Source of the DNA: Amanita rubescens
Lineage: Eukaryota; Basidiomycota; Agaricomycetes; Agaricales; Amanitaceae
Direction of reading: 5' to 3'
NCBI GenBank assembly: GCA_015039365.1
Contig: WION01000492.1
Coordinates: 1 to 39,524 of the forward strand
DNA: 39,524 nt
A program made the translations under genes and the position numbers. Below, in pieces: positions 22,841-33,647 of this stretch; positions within the stretch are counted from its first letter, which is position 1; each line of letters begins with the position of its first letter. Under the pieces are notes generated by a model. The model searched no databases. It was not told where the DNA came from and saw only the letters and a list, made by a program, of their open reading frames with translations.

Positions 22841-24216
22841 CTAGATTTGATTCAGATAACACACATCAGCATAATCTGCATGATTTAGAATGAGCCAGTT
22901 TAGAGCTCTCTTTACATGATTACGACGGACTAGAAATGGTGTTCTCTTGAAATCAGCTGCAGATGGTTTACAAGGTCCTGTAAACATGATTGCCAAAACC
23001 TCTTCTATGTCATCCTTTGGAGGTAGCATGTCTATACTTTTGGTAGAGGAGAAGGGAAGGCTATAGCATTTGCTTTCATTTTCCGCATTCCTGATGCAAT
23101 TTTTATGGAGCAACAAGAATGTCGCACCCTGGCAACTAGCATTTGCTCCACTAGTCTTAAGGAAGACAATTCATCTGGAATTTCACCAATCCAAAGCCCA
23201 TTGGCAAGCGCATGTTTAGGCACTTTGCCTTTGCGCAGAGCAGTTCTACATGTGTTACATACATGTTTGCAAGAATGATCTATGACCACAGGATATTCTT
23301 TTAATTTATCATGCTCCTTGTGTCTCTCCTGTCTAGTAACACCCGGAGTATTTAACACATGAAGAAGGTTCTTAACATTTTTTAAACTTGAGAGAAGTTT
23401 TACACTGGTCAACTGCCCACATACAGCACATCCTAATTCTTCAATGTTTATCTTAGACATTTTTTGGCATGCTCCAGTAATAACTGTATGTGCAATACTT
23501 TTAGTAATTGGGGGCGGTGGAAATATTGAATCCAATGTTTCTTCTACAATAGTTGAACTATCTGCTAATTTATAATATGTGTCTACTGATTTGTCCTTCA
23601 TATCATTTATATTATTCACTTTCATATTTTTAATAAATTTTCTGGTCTTAGATCTAGTATCTGTTATCTCTAGTTTGAACTTATCAACAATTTTTGGGGG
23701 TTTTTCCATTTTATCTGGTTTGTTCACAGCAAATATTGTAACAAATTTGTGACACTCAGAACAAGAATGTAATAAGAAAAGGTTGTGAAGCATAGCTGAA
23801 GTTGATCGTGAGCCTACATTCATCCCATGTGATTGAGCCAGTTGTCGACATGCTGATACAGGGATGATCTTTACAAGTGCACTCAGAGGTATGGATGTCT
23901 GCACATACATTGAATCAATATATTGATCCTTTGGCTCTTTGGTGTGTTCAATATATTGGAAAGTGCAACCAGATTTTGCTAAGTGACCTTGTATCGCTTT
24001 AGGCAGATAAGGCATCAACATATCATAGGAAATAGGACGCATTCTATAGCCACCAATATGTTCAGACCTTTTAGATGCTGAGAGTTTAAATTGACTAATG
24101 TCATGCCATACATTCAAACACATTTCAATGACCACCAATGTGATGAAAGCAGCAAATTGCATCTCATCTGAGACAATATGTAACCATACTTGTATGATAA
24201 CAAGCAAAAGAGTCAT
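22841..24216 (-). pseudogene. Helitron N-terminal domain (DUF6570-like), one-base frameshift
   Basis: A 394-codon frame (23032-24216) has MRPISYDMLMPYLPKAIQGH, a Cys-rich part (CAVCG, HVCNTCRTALRKGK) and the conserved ALANGLWIGEIPDELSSL followed by MKANAIAFPSPLPK. It then hits a stop. The continuing sequence, DMLPPKDDIEEVLAIMFTGP and then FKRTPFLVRRNHV, is in the next frame (22841 to about 23045). The expected PKVYDMLPP junction lacks one base near 23046. This is a clean mark of decay in an otherwise well-kept domain. The domain is found at the N-terminus of fungal Helitron proteins. Its own role is not established. Confidence 0.8.
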
Positions 24217-25853
24217 ACCCCTGTCTTGGGCAACTAAGTTAAGAATATATGCTATTCTACATTGAACATAAAGTTGCTGTTATACATATATTATGGTGTT
24301 AGAACATTATATGGAATCATAGCTTGAACTTACAGATAAGAATGTATCTGATATTGAATAAACACAAGACATTGAATTGTGAATCAAATCTATAGGATCA
24401 TATGTATTAAGACCTTGAGGGTAATATCGAATATAGATTCTTACCATGTACAAGAACTGCTATTTGCAAAGCCCTGATGTCTCTGACTAATATGCATGCC
24501 ACGATGACCACTAGGCACACAAGCGTAGGATAAAAAGACAACGCATGTTGAAATGCTATTAAAAACAAAAATAAGGAACGTCATAACGTCGTCATCTCAT
24601 ACTAGACTCACAATTCATGATATCCCATTTTGCAAAAGAGGTCACTGAAGCTGCGTTGATTACATGCAACATCATCTGTATATCCATCTGTGTAGACATA
24701 AATACTGATATCCCAATGATCATCACTCACGCATAGCTTTTCGCGCATCAAGCTTATCAGATGTGGTGAACCGTACAGGAAACTCCTTAAGTTGGTAATG
24801 GACGATTCCTGTACAAGTCTTGTGTAAATCATTTTTGAGAAAAGTAACAGCGCTTTTCCAAAAGTCAGGTCAGCTTAATCATGGACAATGTAATGGATTG
24901 CACCATTGACGAGAACACAATCAATATCTATCCCCACCGCTACACATAGGCCATAGAACGGTTGGATAGTTGTTGAAATGAGAAGATGCTAAATGGATAA
25001 CGAAATCAGACAGGGATGGATGATCACATAGTGCAAACTCACCAAGTCTTTCAATTCGCACGACATGTACATCTTCACTTTGTAGTAGTTACGTTGGAGG
25101 ACTGTCGAGGTCGGTCACAGGGTTATCAGTTATAATTGGATTCCCATCGCACGTGCAACATGCTAGCCTATATCAGATACAGTCAAGACATTTACATAAT
25201 ATTTATCTGTTCCTGCCTATACACACGACATCAACTCATTGCCGAAGCATGTTACAAATAACCGATTGCAGATGTGGAACGTGTGGGCCGCTGATCAAGG
25301 AGATCCCGTCTCATTCACTGAATTGATCTCCTGTGTGAGTCGTGACTGACACCATTTGACGACTGTACATTGTCTACGGTGAGGCGCATTGTTAACGTAA
25401 AATTTAGGCGCTCATGATATACATGGAGTCAATTTCAATCATTATCGCCCACGCGCACTGCGATAACCAGTCACCGACGCGGAACGCGCGTCCCTTGTGA
25501 GAGACACCATTTGAAGACTTGGAGATGGCGTCTTGATCCATGAAAAGCACCATTATGGCTACCGGGTGCGTTAATGTTTGCACGTAAAGCTATCGGCCAT
25601 GTTGACGCAATGACAGATTAGGTGGACTTGGACGGAAATCCGCAGCGATCCATCCTGAAATTCTCGCTTCCGATTCAAAGTGTTACTATGGATACAGGAT
25701 GATCAAGTCGGATGGATGTGAGTACGGGCTTCCGCAGATTACACCCCGCGCGGCATGCATGGATGACAGTTTAGCTCAATAGGACTGCCCTGCAACGATG
25801 AAGCTAAGCGTGTTGGTTGGAACCGGCAAGTCGGATGACGACGGTTACATCCT
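24217..25853. other. No recognisable gene
   Basis: The AT-rich character fades near 24.5 kb. A 74-codon minus frame (24608-24832) has no motif. The 5' end of the Helitron should lie somewhere between 24.2 and 24.6 kb but could not be pinned. Confidence 0.5.
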
Positions 25854-26474
25854 ATGGATTACATGTTACGTGACTTCCACCACCGACTCGTCTTAGCTCC
25901 CAAAGTCACCTTCACTCAGACATCATCTACTTCTATCTCTCGGGCCCCTCATATGCGACGTTCGGAAATTCTTAAACTAAGTGGCGAAGTTGCTGTTGTA
26001 CGTACAATTTCATCCACCGATAACGTTTTTGAATTCTTATCAAGCGCAGGAATCCTATCCAACTTTCAAGGCGTTACTATTTCCTGACTCGTCGAAGCTG
26101 CCCATTCTGATCAATATCCCTCTAATTCATCCATCATTACAACCAACTTTGCAAAATATGAATTTGGATATGTATTTTGAGGGCTCTACACCTCGACAGT
26201 GAAAACTCGTGTGAACGAATTTCCACTTGGTTCTCCTCTGCCATTGAAATATCAATATGTCTTTTTCTTCTTGTCGTTGGTATGTTTCACTCATATTCTT
26301 GGCTATAACGACGTTAAAGACTTAGTAAAGACAGATCAAATTGTCAATTCATGTATCATGAACTTATCCGCCGGTCATTCGTTATGGTTTGGCAATGTGC
26401 TTATTTTGAAGACCACCAAAACAGAAGAACAAAGGCTTGTTTCTATCACGGCGACTGACCGGTTTATTGGCTGA
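25854..26474 (+). pseudogene. Hypothetical agaricomycete protein, apparently frame-broken
   Basis: Three overlapping + frames read in sequence. The first is KLSGEVAVVRTISS (about 25975-26085). The second, ALLFPDSSKLPILINIPL, runs to DMYFEG (about 26063-26200). The third, KTRVNEFPLGSPLPLKYQY, runs to LWFGNVLILKTT (26199-26474). The order and motifs, above all the terminal W.GNV(L/V)(I/V)LK, resemble an unassigned multi-copy protein family of mushrooms. A shift is needed near 26195 with room for no intron. I therefore call it a probable pseudogene. Confidence 0.4.
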
Positions 26475-26967
26475 ACGCATCGTTTTATCGTGAGATCAAC
26501 ACTACTTTCAAGTCTCTCTTACTGATTTAATTTGTATTGTAAAGCTTAACGTATGGAACAAATTTATCGCAGTCCTCTGTGTCGACGTTGTAGATAGGTG
26601 GAGGACGTTAGACAGAGTACTCACATGAATCATATACGTTATCAATGAATGTATCCTTCAGTTCTTAATACAAGTGCACGAACAGACGCAAGTTCGAGGC
26701 GGCTTCTACACGCGTGGGACATATTTAAACCATTCGGAAGAGGAATGATCGAAGTATTCCTATTGGACGTGAACAACTATAAGTACCGTCAATGCTGGTT
26801 CTAGATGTCACCTCTATTCCGTTCGTGCACGTTCTATCCGTTCTCATATCTTTTGCATAACAAAGCCGATATTGTCATTGATGATCACCTTCGATATGTG
26901 TGTAACACTTTTCAATCGCTGTTCGTATTATTTTGATGACCGGAAATTAAGGACAATTTCAGCGTAG
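26475..26967. other. No recognisable gene
   Basis: No frame with a motif. The 3' part may hold an upstream exon of the F-box-like pseudogene (an acceptor TTTCAG lies at 26955-26960), but it could not be joined in frame. Confidence 0.45.
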
Positions 26968-27886
26968 AATTGTGGTTCAAAATTTTTGATCTCCTGCCGA
27001 TCGAAGACATTTTGGTCCTAGAGCGTACCTCACAGAGACTGAGGGATCTGAAGGATGAATACTGCCAGTCAGTTTTCAAACTGACAAGAGTCCTTATGCC
27101 ATTCTTGTCATCGGAGAATGATGTACAAGAATTTGTCAAAACGATGAAGGGTACCGACGCGCTTATCAGCGGTTCCACCGCGTTGCCAGTTTTCGACAGG
27201 ACATATTATCAATATGCCGATTTTGGACCTCTCTACTTTGAAGCGAAGCACCTCGAAGTCTGGAAGGACGCAGATGATCGCATTTGGGTATACCTTGGTT
27301 CCAAGATAGGAAATAATGCATTGGATGTCTGTCGAAAACATCTATGAGTATTCCCAGCTTCCAACAAATAGAGGCGCTGGAGACCTTCAAGCACAGAAGT
27401 ACAGCCAAGGTCGTACAATTGATGGCGACGAGGCCTCACCGATTCGTGCAATATTGGCTTTTCATTCCAGTGCGTAGGCGTTCCCTAATGTGATTTGTTC
27501 TTAAAACTGAGATACATAAAGCCTGCGTTATGAATGTGATTACACACGCGCGTGCATACTCTTTATATCCCGTCAGCACCTTTATCCAGCGAGAAACAAT
27601 AGTTTGTGGACCGATAAACAAAAAGGCGTTGAAAGCACTTGATAAATACAAGAAACGCGGTTGGCTTGCGGTACACACAATACTTACTGAAAACTTCCAA
27701 TGCGCAGCGGATGAGTTGAAAATGAGGACACGTTGGCTCGGAGACAGTCGGTGCTGGATGATAAATCTTGAAGGAGAGAATAAAGAATGGTCTAAACTTG
27801 AGGGGCATAACATATTGTGGTGTATAAAACTGACGAAGTACGCCAAAACTTACCAGTTTAACCCACAGATGGTGATAAAGAATTAA
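26968..27886 (+). pseudogene. F-box/nucleotidyltransferase-fold-like gene, disrupted
   Basis: The 5' part reads ELWFKIFDLLPIEDILVLER, an F-box-like start. It then has LISGSTALPVFDRTYY, matching the GS-x-D-x-D region of the nucleotidyltransferase fold that in relatives reads FDR..Y..SDLDLYV. Here the DLDLY motif is changed to ADFGPLY. The reading then shifts frame near 27255 and meets a TAG near 27305. The open continuation has AFGYTLVPR and RAILAFHSSA. An intron (about 27475-27519) leads to VMNVITHARAYSLYP and an ORF ending at 27886 with RWLGDSRCWMINLEG, all recognisable family landmarks. Active-site change plus two breaks mark it as a pseudogene. The relatives form a large unassigned mushroom family. 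Confidence 0.6.
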
Positions 27887-28473
27887 ATAGAAAGATGTAA
27901 TTTCATACACGACATGTTTAAATGCTCATCGTAATGTTGCTCTGTAAGCTGGGGATTGTTCTCAATGCTCATAATAGAGCATCAAACCATCAAAAGACAG
28001 CAACTAGTCGGCGACGTAGCTCGTATAGCATTTATATGTGTGATGGTCACCGCTTCGAGACATGAGGATAGGTCCTTACATTGGCATTAGTACGAGTGTC
28101 AATGCTATACTACAGCTAGTTCGTGTGATGCCACTGCCAGACGGAAGTCTACTGATGCGTCCACTTCGCCTACTCACTTCAGCAAACAACTTAGGTGGGG
28201 TGGGGACGTCAGGCACAGGATCTTTCTGGAGAATTTCCTGGAGCATTTTGGAACGCTCCAGCAGGAATGCGATCGTGCGATGGATCACGGCTGACTCTAG
28301 TGTGGATGATGAATTAACGCAAAGGGCGCAGCAACTCGGAACGGATCACCAAACCTACAGTATTCCGGAGCTCAAAGTTTTGCCATCATGTGATGCGCAA
28401 TGTGACGACGCAATTCTAGAACACCCTGTCTGCCTTTGGCAAAGAAGCACCGCAACCTGAAAGGTGAAGGGTT
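27887..28473 (+). other. No clear gene; possible eroded helicase 5' part
   Basis: A 132-codon frame (28062-28460) is open. Its only suggestive piece is GGVGTSGTGS (about 28190-28230), which could be a worn Walker A of the helicase fragment that follows. A small inverted repeat, TGGAGC...GCTCCA, lies near 28240-28261. Confidence 0.3.
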
Positions 28474-28816
28474 TTGGGAAAGGTTCATCCGCATCATTCA
28501 TCCCTTGCTCCTGCTCTATTGGCGCGCCTTCTTTCCTGCCAAGCACAAATGACCAAATTGTGGTATGGTCTCGACTACCTGTTCATTGACGAAGTGTCCA
28601 TGGTCAGTTTTGGGTCTCTTCGAATGCTTAGCCTCATGCTCTCCTGGCCCTCCGATTGCTTATCTATGATTGACGAGAGAAACATCATCGTCGCAGGGGA
28701 CGTAGCGCAACTTCCTCCTCTCACCATAGCGGGTAATCACTATGTTGGACACCGTCCGGTGTGTCTTCCCATCTTCTCTATTAACAGGGAGTCGCTGACC
28801 TTGTTTATTGTACTAT
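28474..28816 (+). pseudogene. PIF1-like helicase fragment
   Basis: MTKLWYGLDYLFIDEVSMVS holds the Walker B DEVSM. NIIVAGDVAQLPPL is the following helicase motif. Both are characteristic of PIF1/Helitron helicases. Neither the ATP-binding loop nor the later motifs can be read in frame, and the frame dissolves after about 28780. It is a separate, older scrap from the Helitron at 17-24 kb, on the opposite strand. Confidence 0.7.
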
Positions 28817-28819
28817 TAG

Positions 28820-29207
28820 AATCACAACATCATAGACGACAAGTTCTATCAGATTTACACGGAGAGAGTCAAAGGAGTCATACATTCGGAGGAACCAATA
28901 GATGAACGATTTACATGTCTCTCGATCAACAACTCCACTAGCAACAAAGAAGGGAGTAAAACCGACAGCGACGACGATCGCCTAAGACCTTTTGCGATTG
29001 TCCCGCCTGTTGATGGTGGACTTGAAAATAATGTAGCGGTAAGGTCATTTTGGGTAGTTATCCTTCCTTTGCACATCATTGCTTTTGCAGTCTTCTACAT
29101 CCTCTGTCTCTAGTAGCACAGCACTCGCATCCCGCGTCAAGCAGGCCAAGACCTCAGAAAAGAATGCCGGGAAGAAACGTGATACAGAGTACACAAATGT
29201 CGATTGA
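28820..29207 (+). CDS. 3' exons of an unidentified protein
   Basis: An open stretch from 28820 to 29038 (IIDDKFYQIYTERVKGVI, an acidic Ser/Asp linker, AIVPPVDGGLENNVA) joins in phase 0 to 29091-29207. The intron has GTAAGG/TTTGCAG borders. The last exon encodes SSTSSVSSSTALASRVKQAK and ends NVD. The composition and clean splice sites suggest a real C-terminus. Its 5' part is missing or lies within the eroded helicase region. Function unknown. Confidence 0.35.
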
Positions 29208-29754
29208 CAGTGACGCTCTTCAATTGTTTCTTTTTACACTACAGTTTAAATTTTCACATGACTATCATACGAGTATCGAACAGACTCTATAAGAGAAATG
29301 ATATTGGTGAGCTAGGTAAACAAATGGTATGTAACTAGATGTATGCAAGTACAGAGCACATTTGGGCGTATATCCGATTTCGAAAGACGCAGTATGACAT
29401 GGAACGATGTTAGTCACCTCTCTGAATCCCATCAATGAACGTCAAAAGGTGCGCTCCTGGAGAGATTTGTAAAGGATGTGAATCGTACGGTGGCTGTGAT
29501 TGGGTCGATTTGTAGGCGGTTTCGGATACGTACGGGGGGGGACCGTAGGCGTATTTAGTAGCATAGGCGTGAACCACGGGCCCTTTCTGATGGTGAGCGG
29601 GCAAGTTGATAAGACCGGGGTTCGTTTTCTGATAGTGACAGGGTGAATTCGCGATTCGCAGATGTTGAGAGAGGTGAAAACAGAGAGCCGGAGTTTGTGA
29701 GATGGGCTCTAGGGCCGTAAGGGTATGAGTGATAGGCTTGTAGGCCAATTGGGA

Positions 29755-30090
29755 TATATAGGGGGGGGGGCACGTGTAAGGCTGGGGGGGAGGGGGGGGC
29801 ACGTGTAAGCCTTAAGGCCATTTGTAGAATAGATGCGAGAGCCGCTATTGAGGGTGAGGGAGTAGGTGTATGGGTCGTTTGTGAGAAGGACTTGAATGCC
29901 GTGAAGATGTGTTTGGGATGGGCGGCTATTTCAGATACGTAACGGGCGGAGGGGGGGCCGTGCTATGGCCATTTGTAGAGTAGGTTTGAGACCCTCTTGC
30001 GAGCGTGAGCGAGTAGACATATGGGCTTTTTGTCAGAAGGGCATGAACGCCGTTTGACCAGGTGTCAATGTGTTTGGGACGGGCTCCAGA
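29755..30090 (+). repeat. G-run doublet and two about 150-bp direct repeats
   Basis: Two runs of G, each followed by CACGTGTAAG, lie at 29761-29779 and about 29791-29811. Then come two imperfect copies of a unit beginning GGCCATTTGTAGA at 29817 and about 29966. Both contain GAG-rich, YGTGGGY..TTTGTCAGAAGG-like blocks and end near TGTGTTTGGGA. The long minus frame here (29410-29802, Pro/Tyr/His-rich) follows this simple composition, and I do not count it as a gene. Confidence 0.6.
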
Positions 30091-30392
30091 GCCGCTTGTA
30101 GAGGCGACTTTGGTATGGCGGCCGACGGAGATGAGGTGAGAGATTTGAGAGCCGTCGATGGTTCTGGCGTGAGCGCCATTTGAAGGTTAGACTTGAAAAC
30201 TATTCCAGTTGCTGACAAATCAAGGTAAGTCGAGTTGGAGCGAACCGAAGGGAGAATTACCCTAAGCGTCTCAACAACAGGAATGGAACACATGTCATAT
30301 GGCGGATGGGAGTCCAACGTTAAGTAAAGAAGAGATAAACAGCGGTGAAATGCTTGCTGGCGACGTTGAGATCGGCTTGACGTTATATAGTA

Positions 30393-30611
30393 GGGTTAGG
30401 GTTAAGATGAAGGGAACAGCAGATTCCCTATATGTAAATGTCGTGGACAGCAAAGGTTCTTTACCGATCATTCACATATATATGTGTTGTTCGGGGTCCT
30501 CTTGTTTCTCGACGTTTGAACGGACGCGTTCACTGAAACCGCATCCTGAACGTGAGGAGGACGGAGAGATGCGTGACAATGACGAGTTTCCTTTTCCTTC
30601 AGATTACATAA
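30393..30611 (+). repeat. Left terminal inverted repeat
   Basis: It starts with GGGTTAGGGTTA. The best-conserved core, TGTGTTGTTCGGGGTCCTC and onward through CGGACGCGTTCACTGAAACC to GAACGTGAGGAGGA (about 30483-30560), matches the reverse complement of the right repeat with few differences. The inner end shares CAGATTACATAAG (30600-30611). Confidence 0.85.
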
Positions 30612-30909
30612 GTCATTTAATTGCATGAGGTCATTGATGACTCGTCATCATGCCCATGCGTTTTACCTCAAGGACCCACTCAAGTAAAGCGTATCTCATT
30701 TACTCTTGCGAATGAACCTTTCCCAAAAACTGATATCTGCACATTGAAACATGTAGAGAAGATGGAGGAGACATGGGTGCAAGAGTTCATATAACGTCAA
30801 CTACAACCGTCATTTATGTTATACGTGTATCATACATAACAATCAGATAGATGTTATCATGCGAGGTCTTTAACGTCAACTTTGCCCAGTATGATTATGA
30901 ACTGAATAT

Positions 30910-33030
30910 TTAAGCTCGCACAGCTTCTGATGGTGTCATCATCAGCGCTCGCTCTTGTTTTCCAGCTGCCCACTGTATAGCCAACAGTAGCGATGTACTT
31001 GCAAGGGGGATGTCTGTCTTGCCGTTTTTATATATCGGCAAATCCGTGATATTCTTCAATCCTTCCTTGTCAAACATAAACTCTGGTCTTTTGCGCACAT
31101 CGTAAACAGGTACTTTGAAGGAGGATGTTTTAAGACACATAACGTTGACAGAAAATTGTACGTACCATTGTCTTTGAACCCAAGTGATGGAGGAAAATGC
31201 GTAGATTTTCCCTTGTTTGGATTCGGCGATGATCCAAGTTTGACTGGCGATGAAGTGAGAAGTCCTGCAGGTACTCGCGTACGTGAAGGGGAGCTTGAAG
31301 CTTGATTACAAAAGATTTAGGGAAGTCAAAGAAGATCAGGAACGAAAACGCACAGGATGCATAATTTACAGAGTTGTTATAATCTGCACCGGCCCCTTCT
31401 CTGCGAGTAGTAAGAAGCAAACTCCCTGAGTCTAATAAGCAAAGATATTCGTCCGTTTCAAAACACAGTTCCTATATAGGCGAGAAGCCGTTGTACTTCT
31501 CCCGCAAAAGGAAGTAAGACAACCTGTCGAATCTAGCAAATAGCAGCACCATATCAGTTTATCAGAACGAAGTGCAGAAGATAATAAATATAATCTCACC
31601 TTGTGACTAGCATTAATCGAACTATCCGTCGGATTTTTCAATTGAGATTCGACAAACTAGTCCAGTCGTAAGGAACACCGCGTTCCTGCCTTGTTTACTG
31701 TTTTCGCCCTTGAAGCATATTTTGCCAGCATCATATGCTACTAGATTAGGCGATGCACGAGAAGGATTGAGAAAAGGTAATGTGTGGGTAAATTTCACTG
31801 CCGCTGTTAATTGCCTAAAAGGAAACATGGTAATCGGCACATTGGGTCAAGTTTTTAGTATACGTACCGTTTACCCTCAGGCCCCGCTACCATGTTTAAA
31901 ACAACTTTCTCATATCCAAGAGCAACGTTAGAGCCTGGCTCAGGTTGAGGTTGGCCAAACCGAACAAATTGAATAACAGATGCATTCCTTTAATGTTGAA
32001 AACGTTAGCACGAAACGAAGAGTCACAAAGATGTTGGATGCATCGAAACTTGCCTAAGAGTGGGTAGAGTCTTATGTTCTTCGCGTAAGAGGGGATCAAT
32101 ATCTTCTTCTTCTAATATCAAGGGATTATTCTGAATATCTTTGTTTCGTGTAACACCGGAGTCCGTAATCTCCGGAAAAGAGTCCAGATATGTTGTTTTT
32201 GTTTCTTTTGCTCGATAGTTTGTCAAAACATTCGTTGAGTTTCTCGATTTGAGTGAATGGGTACTGTGCATCGCATCGGAATCGTCCCCGCTTTCATTTG
32301 AGTTGTCGATATCGGAATCGGAAAACCTGAGTCGATATCTCGTTTGGCGGAAGAACATAGAGTTAGAATTGAACATACGAGTGTCTATCTTTGTTATCGT
32401 TTATACCGAAATCAGAGTCTCCTTCGGTACTAGAAGCGCTGAGATATGAAACACGTTGAGTGCCAACGTCATGAGGAGAAAAACGGAAAGCGACAACATA
32501 CACAGTAGAGGATTCTTTTGTTGTATGCGATTGAGATTTTATGCGGGGCATCCCTCTGGTTGGACGTGCTGTCTGAATAGGTTTGGCAAGGTCCGAATCA
32601 CTGGATGCGATAAATGTCTACATCAAGCATTGAAATGAACGAAATGTACCTTCGTAACTTGAAAAGTCTTGGTTTCTTGACATTTACGACAGCATATTCA
32701 TCTGTATCAACAGCGACATTTGTAGAGAGGTTAGGGCTACAATAGACAGAAGTAAGAAAAGAATAAGAGAAAGCTTAAAGAATGACATACATTTGCTCAG
32801 GTTCTGTGATCTCGTTTTCGTGAGCGACAGTTTCAGACAGGATGTTGGCGCTTGAAACACGCGCAAGTGGAACGTCGCTATCATCATCGCCTGGAATGAC
32901 GAAGCTATAGAAGTATGCAAAATGAGAAACGTGTGATGGACAGACAAGAGACATACTTGTCTGACTCCGGAACAACCGAGGAAGACTTTACTTGTTTGGT
33001 GTTACTTCGTTTCCTTTTCCTTGGAGCCAT
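30910..33030 (-). CDS. Unidentified agaricomycete protein, basic N-terminus, Ser/Asp-rich middle
   Basis: The start at 33030 gives MAPRKRKRSNTKQVK, a nuclear-targeting-like basic head. It is followed across introns of about 50-60 nt by a long Ser/Asp/Glu-rich, presumably disordered part (32.0-32.95 kb, e.g. FSDSDIDNSNESGDDSDAMH). Globular pieces come next: TAAVKFTHTLPFLNPSRASP and FKGENSKQGRNAVFLTTG at 31.65-31.83 kb, and LLTTRREGAGADYNNSV at 31.36-31.42 kb. A C-terminal block VPVYDVRKRPEFMFDKEGL, DLPIYKNGKTDIPLAST, ending AVRA (stop 30910-30912), completes it. The VPVYD.R...F.F....L..I..LP.Y..G..(I/D)P block is one I recall from many unassigned mushroom proteins paired with genes like the next one. 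Internal exon borders are only partly fixed. Confidence 0.55.
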
Positions 33031-33268
33031 TGAGACACGAAGACCACAGATCAACGGTGAGAGGTGAAAGACTGGTTGTGGGGAGCAGGATAGCACACGG
33101 AAAAAAACTTGAACATACCCTCATATGATAAGGGTAACGATGGTGGTGAACTTGAAGCCGCATCGTTCAGGCGAGAAGCTGACTGTAGATCGTATTGCGA
33201 TCGAATTCAACACACCAGAAATAGAACAGTAGTAAAGGCGCATCATCTGATGGTTAATCATTGAGCAT

Positions 33269-33301
33269 CGGAGCACCGTTATTGTGGCCTTCGGTGCTCC
33301 G
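33269..33301. promoter_or_regulatory. Hairpin in the divergent intergenic spacer
   Basis: CGGAGCACCG (33269-33278) and its exact reverse complement CGGTGCTCCG (33292-33301) flank a 13-base loop. It sits between the divergent starts at 33030 and 33648, close to the middle of the TIR element. It could be an operator, a structural element of the transposon, or chance. Confidence 0.5.
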
Positions 33302-33647
33302 TTAGATGTTTCGCCTGTCAGAAATGATAACGCGCATGAAGTCCGAAGTACTTACCGTGACGACCATAGGCTAATCACTTGAAGTATGATCTTTGAGCTG
33401 CGGGATACTGTTCGATATAGTAATATTCGGTGAGCCGTCGGATGCGGCGCCCGTTGCGTCAATGCTTATTTCAGCAGCTACTGCGTCATCTGACGTTGTC
33501 TATTGTAGTCAAGTCCATTCGGCGATCCGTCGATCCCTATCCCTGGGAAGGAAGATCACGAGTTCAGGATCGCTGTAGGTCCTATATAGAAAATGTATGA
33601 GCTGAGGAGCAGATGACGGCATCAATCACTGGTAACCAATCACATAC

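Larger units (their letters stand above)
17217..24216 (-). mobile_element. Decayed Helitron-type rolling-circle transposon
   Basis: On the minus strand, in order, come an N-terminal cysteine-bearing domain (22.8-24.2 kb), a Helitron-like Rep with HUH motif (21.1-22.7 kb), a linker region, a PIF1-family helicase (about 19.3-20.6 kb), and a peptidase-like ORF (17.2-18.0 kb). This is the usual order of fungal Helitrons. The whole stretch is much more AT-rich than its flanks. Frames are broken in several places, so the copy is probably not autonomous. The exact ends (5' TC, 3' hairpin plus CTRR) could not be fixed by eye, so the coordinates cover only the coding remains. Confidence 0.8.

Noticed and set aside
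28474..28816. Helicase scrap as part of the Helitron at 17-24 kb
   Set aside because: It is on the opposite strand and more than 4 kb away, with non-AT-rich composition and other genes in between.
29410..29821. Pro/Tyr/His-rich minus-strand ORFs
   Set aside because: They are driven by G-runs and direct repeats, with no start context, introns or motif.
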